Under the pieces are notes generated by a model. It ran no database searches and was not told where the DNA came from. It was given only the letters and a program-made list of their open reading frames with translations. This document shows, one piece after another, positions 57,231 through 64,000 of a DNA stretch of 64,000 nt. Within the stretch, counting starts at the first letter, position 1. Each line of letters opens with the position of its first letter. This DNA is from Chaunax sp. Z400 (lineage: Eukaryota; Chordata; Actinopteri; Lophiiformes; Chaunacidae), in assembly GCA_037577475.1 (NCBI GenBank), contig CM075204.1, forward strand, positions 10,903,855 to 10,967,854, given 5' to 3'. The translations under genes and the position numbers were made by a program.

Positions 57231-59037
57231 ACAAATGACTATCTGGTTAAATTAGAGACAATTAGACTCCAGACCAAATAACCAGCAGTCTAACATTTAT
57301 ACTGATACAGTATGATCTGTATAGTTCTACCCACTGGATCAGTGTGCAGATGCTGTGCTTGCTCTGTTTATTGCTCATAATTTCACGATTGGATGTTGAT
57401 GATTTATCGGTCCGATATATATATATATATATATATTGTGCATCATTGTTGATCACTATTTCCCTTTAGATGATTTTATTTCCTTCTTTCAGGAAGAAAA
57501 AAAAAGAAGAAATCACACAAACTAATCCCATATTTTATGCCAGGTGCTTTTTAGTGCTCATAAAAAAAAAATAAAAAAAGTAGAAGCAACTATTAAATTA
57601 CACGACGTGGTGTCACAAAGGTTTCTGTGATGGTGACAGTAACAGTGGACACAATGAGGACGTGAAAAGCAGGTGTGTCTGTATGAGGCTGATAATGGAA
57701 ACAAGGCAAACAATACCTGTGAGATGTACAGCTCTAGAAGTGTGTGTGTGTGGGTGTGTGTGTGGGTGTAATGATGACTATATCACTGACAAGCTACAGT
57801 GGAAAATCCCTTTAAACAGCCTAAACAACCACACACTCAAACCCACAAACTCCTACGTGAAGCTAGTCAAAACACAGATTGACTGATATTGAGCCACAGT
57901 GAGCCAAAACTTAATGCTAAAAAACACCAAACACATCAACAAACACATTCAGAGCCTGCAGACCTTGAAGGGGGTCTCAGTTGAGACTGCGTTTCGTTGT
58001 GTAGCGCGAAACAACCAATGACGCATACAATGACGGTTTATTTGACACGCAAGTCTGTGAGTCTCTATACCATCATTATGTGCAAACCCAACATTTATGC
58101 GTGTTATAGTATGATGGGTGGGCAGCGTGGAATATCATTTACTGCAAAGACAGACCAGTCACAAGCTTCATGTTATTTTTTAATTCAGGGCACAGGGTGC
58201 AACACCGATCCCCTGCACTGCCTTCAGGATGTAATATGTAGCCTATCAGCCTGTTTTTTTGTGTGTTGTGTTCGCTCATGCATTGCTTTGTTACTTATTT
58301 GCAATGATGCATGCTGATATAAAATAAATGAAAACAAGTCATTATCAGCAAATATCTGCAAAGGCAATATATATATACAGTAAGTGTGCATCTAATTAAC
58401 AACATGTTGAATTAAAGAGACAGGCGACCTTTTCACCTCAGCCTTTTCCAAACACCAGTTCTCTCACCATAAAAACGTTCTAGCCTGAAACGAACACTTC
58501 TGAGCAGGTGATCTTCAAACCGTCCGACACCCCGCTTTCTCATTTATCATCATTTGATTCTTACTTTCTCCTTGGGATATCAAAGAGAGCACAAAACCGC
58601 ACAAAAGCGTGCCGCGGTTTGTCGATGATGGAAGCCTGGAGAACACGGCCGGTCTAAACTGCTCCCAGATGAGCTGCTAACTGGAGCCTGGTACGTGGCC
58701 TACTGAGAGCATGGGCGACGCTTCATTACTGATCATGTAAACACCGACTTAGGCAAGGCTGATACGCACATTCATTTGTCTAAGAGCTTAAATAAATACA
58801 CAATTTAACCCATCTAAACAGTGAGAGGATGATGGAGCACTCACTGCTTTTCCTGGAAATCATTCAGAAGAAGCATAAGGTATTCTGTGGGATTAATATT
58901 TGAGCATTCCTACTGCAGGACGGTGTAGGCCCCTGGTGAAAAACACCGCACCGTGTTCCCTCCCGTGGGTTCCCTCTGGGTTCTCAGCATCCTCCCAGTG
59001 ACTCTTAAAATTGCCAGAAGGTGTGAACGGGAGTGAG
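57231..59037. other. stretch without recognisable gene
   Basis: Contains a TA run (57417-57437), GT-rich patches near 57740 and no supported coding sequence. Confidence 0.5.
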
Positions 59038-59163
59038 AATGGCTGTTTGTCTTTCTATGAGGCCCTGCAGTGAACTGGTGACTTGTCAGGATGCACACCG
59101 CCTCTCGCCCAGTGTCAGGTGGGACAGGCTCCAGCCTCCGGCCCCCAGATGGATGGATGATGC
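59038..59163 (+). repeat. teleost interspersed repeat tail (GGCTCCAGCC...GATGGATGGATG)
   Basis: The order TGGCTGTTTGTCTTTCTATG, GTGAACTGGTGACTTGTCAG, CACACCGCCTCTCGCCCAG, GGGACAGGCTCCAGCC and GATGGATGGATGATG matches the ending of a very common fish interspersed repeat that I recognise from memory. The upstream body is not identified. Confidence 0.7.
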
Positions 59164-60407
59164 TGCAAAAAATCTCATCTTTAATGGCGTGGTGACTTTA
59201 AGGAATGTTTGCTATTGCCGGAGAGAAGTTAAAAACAGTTCTACAAGTGCCCTCGCAAGTAAGATTACACCTCCCATCTGGGGCCTGCTGATTTTGTAAT
59301 ATGATGCTACAGGTGGTCAGTTCCTCCACAGGAGGTCGAATAAATTTGGGGGGGGTTGGCAGGAGAAGGGAACCACTTGACCACCTGTTCAGAGACCGTG
59401 AAACAGAGCTGCACAGTTACAGGGTCTGTATAAAGCAGCTGTTTGTGTGATTCGTCAGTGTCGACAGGCTTCATAAGCTGACCCGGCACAGGAGGAGGGC
59501 TGCCTTAGGAACAAAAGACAATTATTCTATTCCAAATGAAGCCCTCATGTGTTTTTATGTATGATTCAATCCTATGCTTTTTTTTTTTTTAAATTTTGAA
59601 ACGTGTTTTTAAATTTCCATTTACTTAACATGTATGTGGGTTACACACTGTAGCAGGTACGATGCATTATAAGCAAACGCAGACCGGCTGACGCCACGGC
59701 TCAGTCTGAACAGATCACACTCTGCAAGTTTTTAAAAAAGCATTCATAACCTAGAGGTTTGATCCTTTAATAGGAATGTTAACTCATCCGTCAAATATTG
59801 ACATAAAAAATATTAATATACAATTAGGCTCGACAAGCTGACTGAAAAGCGTGTTCGGCAACCTCAGGCTGCTAGCATAGCATGCTAATGTCAAGATCAT
59901 GCATTTCCACCAAACTCGTTAAAACCTCTGCTGAAATATTTTTTTCATTCAATGTCTGACCATGCCTCTTCTCAGCTATTCTGTCTTAAATATTCTACCC
60001 ACAATGCTTTGTTCAGTGTCAGAAAGGGTGAGGACACGCTTTCGTTGATACTTTTCAGCTTATAGGTCTTCATTTCAGTTGCAGCCTTTAAGCATTGAAA
60101 AGATCTCACTGACATTTGATATACTGTACTCATATTTTTTCCCCCCAAAATGGCTCTTTTGGCTCCAGGCCCTGGAAAACCCTCAATCAAATCAATGAAA
60201 CAATCTGAATCATTATCATATGCATCGCAAGAGTGGTAGAAGAAATAGACTGTAGGTCAACATATATCTTTCTATCTTTCCTTTTTCTCTCAAACACACA
60301 CAGTCCTGACAAACGCCTCATATTCTCCATGACGCAGGTGGTTCCTCTCAAAGGCAGATTTATCTTATTATACAACACGGCCCACAGCTCTGGTGGAGGT
60401 GTGCAGA

Positions 60408-60419
60408 GGTGTGTGTGTT

Positions 60420-60467
<48 letters not shown>
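60408..60467. repeat. (GT)n microsatellite
   Basis: About 29 GT units with one TTG interruption. Confidence 0.96.
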
Positions 60468-60468
<1 letters not shown>

Positions 60469-60867
60469 CCATGGTTCTGTTTGAAGAGATAGCGAGGGCC
60501 GCACAGTTTAGAACAATTCCACTTATGTTTCCCTTGGAAAAGCAGAGAGCAGCCGAGGGGAGGGACAAAAGAGTCTCATAAAAAGCTTTATGTAACCTGC
60601 AGCAACGGTCTACTTCAAAACACTGCGAGAGGTCTCGTCACACAAACACACACTGACACATAAGACGCACACACACACAAACTGTGTTCGCTCGTACATT
60701 AGGATTTTTTGTTTTTTTTTAGTTGAAGCTGGGAATAGATCGAATTTGATATCTACTGTAAAGTAATTCCAAAGCAGTAAAGTACAATGGGGACCCTTGT
60801 AAATTTTATTTATTTTATTTCTGCCAGCATGTAAAAGCCTCTGACCATGAAAAGTCTACAGAAATGA

Positions 60868-60930
60868 TGTGGTCATCCATCCAATAGTTGTTGAGATAGG
60901 GTCACGATGCGTGTTATAAAGTTTGGCCAA
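60868..60930 (-). repeat. fragment of the repeat also at 30930-31190
   Basis: The plus-strand CCATCCAATAGTTGTTGAGA is the reverse complement of the TCTCAACAACTATTGGATGG module I know from this fish repeat; a diverged version, CATTGGATGAGTTACC, is at 31096. Confidence 0.5.
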
Positions 60931-62516
60931 CATTTTCATTGAAATCCCGCAGTCGTTCATATCAGCTCTGCGAGGTGTCGTTAAATTTCCTATCAGAGGA
61001 TCACAATTTAGACCACTCCTCTCTGCAGGTTAGGGCAAAGTTCACCCACAGGTGTAATATAGACTGGTGCCAAATGTTTTCACACTACAATGCAGTTTAT
61101 AGGTCTAAAATAAGAATGATACTGGAAACACATCGGCTGGACGTGTCCGTGCAGGAAAAAAAACAACCTCTCATATACAAAGTTCAGTTTCAATAAAATC
61201 AAAACACGTTTTTTACGAGCTCTCAGCAACTTGTTGATCAAAATTCACGGAGAGCAACGGCAAAGGCCCTCATGGACACCAACACCCATGTTTATGGTTG
61301 GCATGGCAGTGTTGTGAGTCTGAACGCTATAAAGGTTGACTACAGAACTTTGAACACAACTGTAATTCACATAAGACACAAAACGCTTAAAAAGAGGTCT
61401 GATCTGCCAGACGACCAACCTGTGGCCTCTTGCTGTGGCAACAGAGGAAGCTATAATCACAGGCTGAAGACGGACTCTTGTGAAATCCTCTTCTGCCGTC
61501 ATTGTTTTCAACAAACAGAAGGGTGTTACTGCTGCATCATGCAACCGTCTCCCCCAACTTTTAAGTATGGTTTAAGGAAAATAAGGATATATCTGAAACT
61601 TAATGTACATGTTTTAGGAGAGCTGCAATGCTTAGTGGGTCATGAGTTTAATCTGCAACCGTGGATGAGGCCTAACAGTCTTTGGTAAGGTTCAATGGCG
61701 ACTAAGGACAGCTCGACTCTGACTCAGCCTTGAACTTGCAGACTTCTGGTGCAGAGAGAAGGCTTGCTGCCAACTGATGCAGCAAACGTTTGCCACATTA
61801 CAACAAAAAGAGGCAACAGGAGTGACTGTGTCAGAACCGAGAATCAGAGGGTTAATGCCTCTGTGGTGGGATGTAGTCTCGACCGTCTTTGGTTACTTAA
61901 TGGTTTTGAGAAATGCCAAAACCCTGCAAGCTTGCCAGTTTGAATATTTTCTGGTTTCCTTCTTCTTCTGCCATTGTAAATTGAATATCTTTGGGTTTTG
62001 GACTGTTGGTCGAATCAAACAAGACATTTGAAGATGAGCCCTTTGGATTCTGGGAAACCGGAATAGGCTTTTCTGTGCATTTTTGGGCATTTTATGAACC
62101 AAACGATGGACTGATTAATCAAAAAAGTAAGTACTATTAGTTGCAGAGTGGAGCCCGTCATTTACCAAACAGCCAAAATGAAAACGCTGATTTAAAACAA
62201 ACCAAATTAATTTTAACAAGGGGTGACGCTGGACGAACAGAGGAAGGAAATCTAGAGAGTGAGAATGTGAGAGGATGGATTTGGTTTCTCGTGTCCAGGG
62301 GGACGGGAAAGACAGCAGATTTAACAAAGCTGGTCTTAAATAAACCAATGGCTGCCCCTCTACTGCAGGAAGAGTTAGTTATTGTACATGCATTGTGTGG
62401 TATAGGTGATAAAATAGTTGTCTGAGTCTAGAAGTGATGGGGTCCGACATGAACAGCTTTTTAAATCTCCAGTTTGTGGGTTGCACATATAATAAGTTGT
62501 CAAAACGTCACATCCC

Positions 62517-62555
62517 TCCTGTCCTGTCCTGTCCTGTCCTGTCCTGTCCTGTCCT
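62517..62555. repeat. (GTCCT)8 pentanucleotide array
   Basis: Eight near-perfect GTCCT units, with no gene nearby. Confidence 0.97.
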
Positions 62556-64000
62556 ACCACCTCGCCAGTTCGTTACTACCCAACAGCAGCCAGCTCAGAG
62601 GTGGAACAACAATCCCAATCTGCCATTTTAACATTTAGACAGAAGGGTGAGGCGCAATAAAGGCACAACAGTTCAGAACAGGCTGTGTAAAAAGGAGCTA
62701 TTGATTCAAAAGGAGACATTGCTTCTTTGTAGAGGCTAACAAGTCAAAACATCTTTGGAAACACTGCAACAGGAGATGGAAAAATAAACAACACAACCAA
62801 CAAGACATGGTAAGTGCAATAGTGCATACACTGTTCTGCGATGCCACGGAGTGAATTCCTGAGTGTGAGAGGAAAAGAAAAAAAGAGGCAGAGATAAGAT
62901 CTGTATCTGTCTACCACCATGGCCGTCAGTGAGTCTATCAGTTGCCCTTGAAGATGAAAACTGTCGGTTCTTTCCCAGAGCAGCAGATAAGGACGTTGAA
63001 ATCACAGCTAACAGTGGAGGATGACCTCATTTTAATACGTGATGGGTTTCCAAAGAATCATCTGTGAAGAAACACTTAGCAGGAAGCACACGGACCGGTC
63101 GAACTGGATCCACGCAATGACTTTCAATGTGTCTAAAAACACCGTACAGTAAATCTACCAGCTGTAGGAGTGAGCGCGAGCGGGTCGTTTCACCTCAAGT
63201 CATCTGAAGGCCTGCGCTTCATTTCTTTCACTGGGAATTTTAAAAAGGATCAGAGAGACAGGACAGCGTGTTTCTACAACACATTAACTGGAGGACTTGT
63301 GGGGGAATACCACTTCCTTTAACAGACTGACGCACTCTGATTAATCGGTTACACAGCAGCCAACACGACTGCTGGCATGTACAAGTGATGAAATCATAAG
63401 CTGGTTTAAGAGCAGGGAATTTAAGACTAGTGTGATATGGTGACTTATGCATTATGGAAAGCACTGAGAGTGTTATGGGCTTTAAAGCTTTATGATATAG
63501 CTCATGTCTGAGCTCCAGTACTCTCAATCTGAACGTTTTAACTGTGCATATGAGGCTCTTACAATTGGCATGTTGCCCTAACAAAACCCTTTATTTCACC
63601 TCAAAAGAAGCCAAACCTCTCAAATGTTAAATGTCAGCTAAAAACAAGTAGTCATATATAAACAGCATGAATAAAAAAATACATCTTCGTCTTTTTAAGT
63701 GTCTGTCAATCAGCATTTTGATTGGTCACTAGAACGTATCGAGGTTTCATACCCAGTTTAATATTGGAGTTATATTTGAGTAAGAAACCAAACACATTCA
63801 TTTGCAAAGATTTAGGATCAATCAATCAATCAAACTTAATGGATCACTTTTCAAGCGATGAGTGAAACAATAGAGGTTGAAATGTATTTAGAGACTAAAA
63901 CAACGACAAAAATGAGATTCTACACATAGTAAGCAATTTATATAAGAAAACAATATTAATAATAAAATAACGACTGACAGTAAAATGTTGTAATAAATAA

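Larger units (their letters stand above)
59164..64000. other. right-end interval without recognisable gene
   Basis: Contains a (GT)n array at 60408-60467, a (GTCCT)8 pentanucleotide array at 62517-62555, an (AATC)n run at 63819-63834 and a repeat fragment at 60868-60930. The open frame 61272-61688 (138 codons) has no similarity that I recognise. Confidence 0.5.

Noticed and set aside
61272..61688. 138-codon frame near the right end
   Set aside because: No family resemblance and another unsupported frame of similar length on the opposite strand.
1..64000. CRISPR arrays, prophage, bacterial-type operons
   Set aside because: Tandem repeats present are microsatellites and one minisatellite; gene structure is eukaryotic throughout.

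Overview
The window looks like ray-finned (teleost) fish nuclear DNA. Genes are split into short exons by introns with GT-AG ends. Non-coding DNA is AT-rich and full of CA/GT microsatellites, decayed LINE fragments and several interspersed repeats that I recognise from fish genomes. The coding sequences match vertebrate proteins that I know from memory; no database was searched.

Layout, left to right. Positions 1-7700 hold the 5' two thirds of brd1 (minus strand; its PWWP end lies off the left edge), with a tRNA-Lys(CUU) in one intron. Positions 8960-15730 hold zbed4 (plus), whose protein lies in one long exon. Positions 16212-19567 hold alg12 (minus), tail-to-tail with zbed4. Positions 20071-24707 hold creld2 (plus), head-to-head with alg12 across a 503-bp shared promoter that carries a perfect ER stress response element. 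Positions 27078-33785 hold a nine-exon APMAP-like gene (minus). Positions 33946-35045 hold a broken LINE whose 3' tail ends about 160 bp upstream of that gene's first exon. Positions 35050-41590 hold no gene that I can see. Positions 41593-47295 hold the last five exons of rassf3 (minus). From 47296 to 64000 I find only repeats and one promoter-like spot; this is probably the long first intron of rassf3 or intergenic DNA.

The order and orientation brd1(-) zbed4(+) alg12(-) creld2(+) is what I remember for human 22q13.33, so this is an old conserved block. alg12 (ER mannosyltransferase of N-glycan assembly) and creld2 (ER-stress-induced folding factor) serve the same compartment, and the ERSE between them fits joint induction. 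The other genes have unrelated roles: chromatin reader, domesticated hAT transposase, membrane beta-propeller hydrolase-like protein, and Ras-association/SARAH adaptor.

Exon models were built by hand from reading frame, splice sites and family similarity. For alg12, creld2, the APMAP-like gene and the visible part of rassf3 the summed exon lengths are exact multiples of three. The most unusual single feature is an alg12 intron that starts with a perfect U12-type ATATCCTTT and can keep the frame only by ending in AA rather than AC or AG. No CRISPR, operon, prophage or new multi-gene system is visible.
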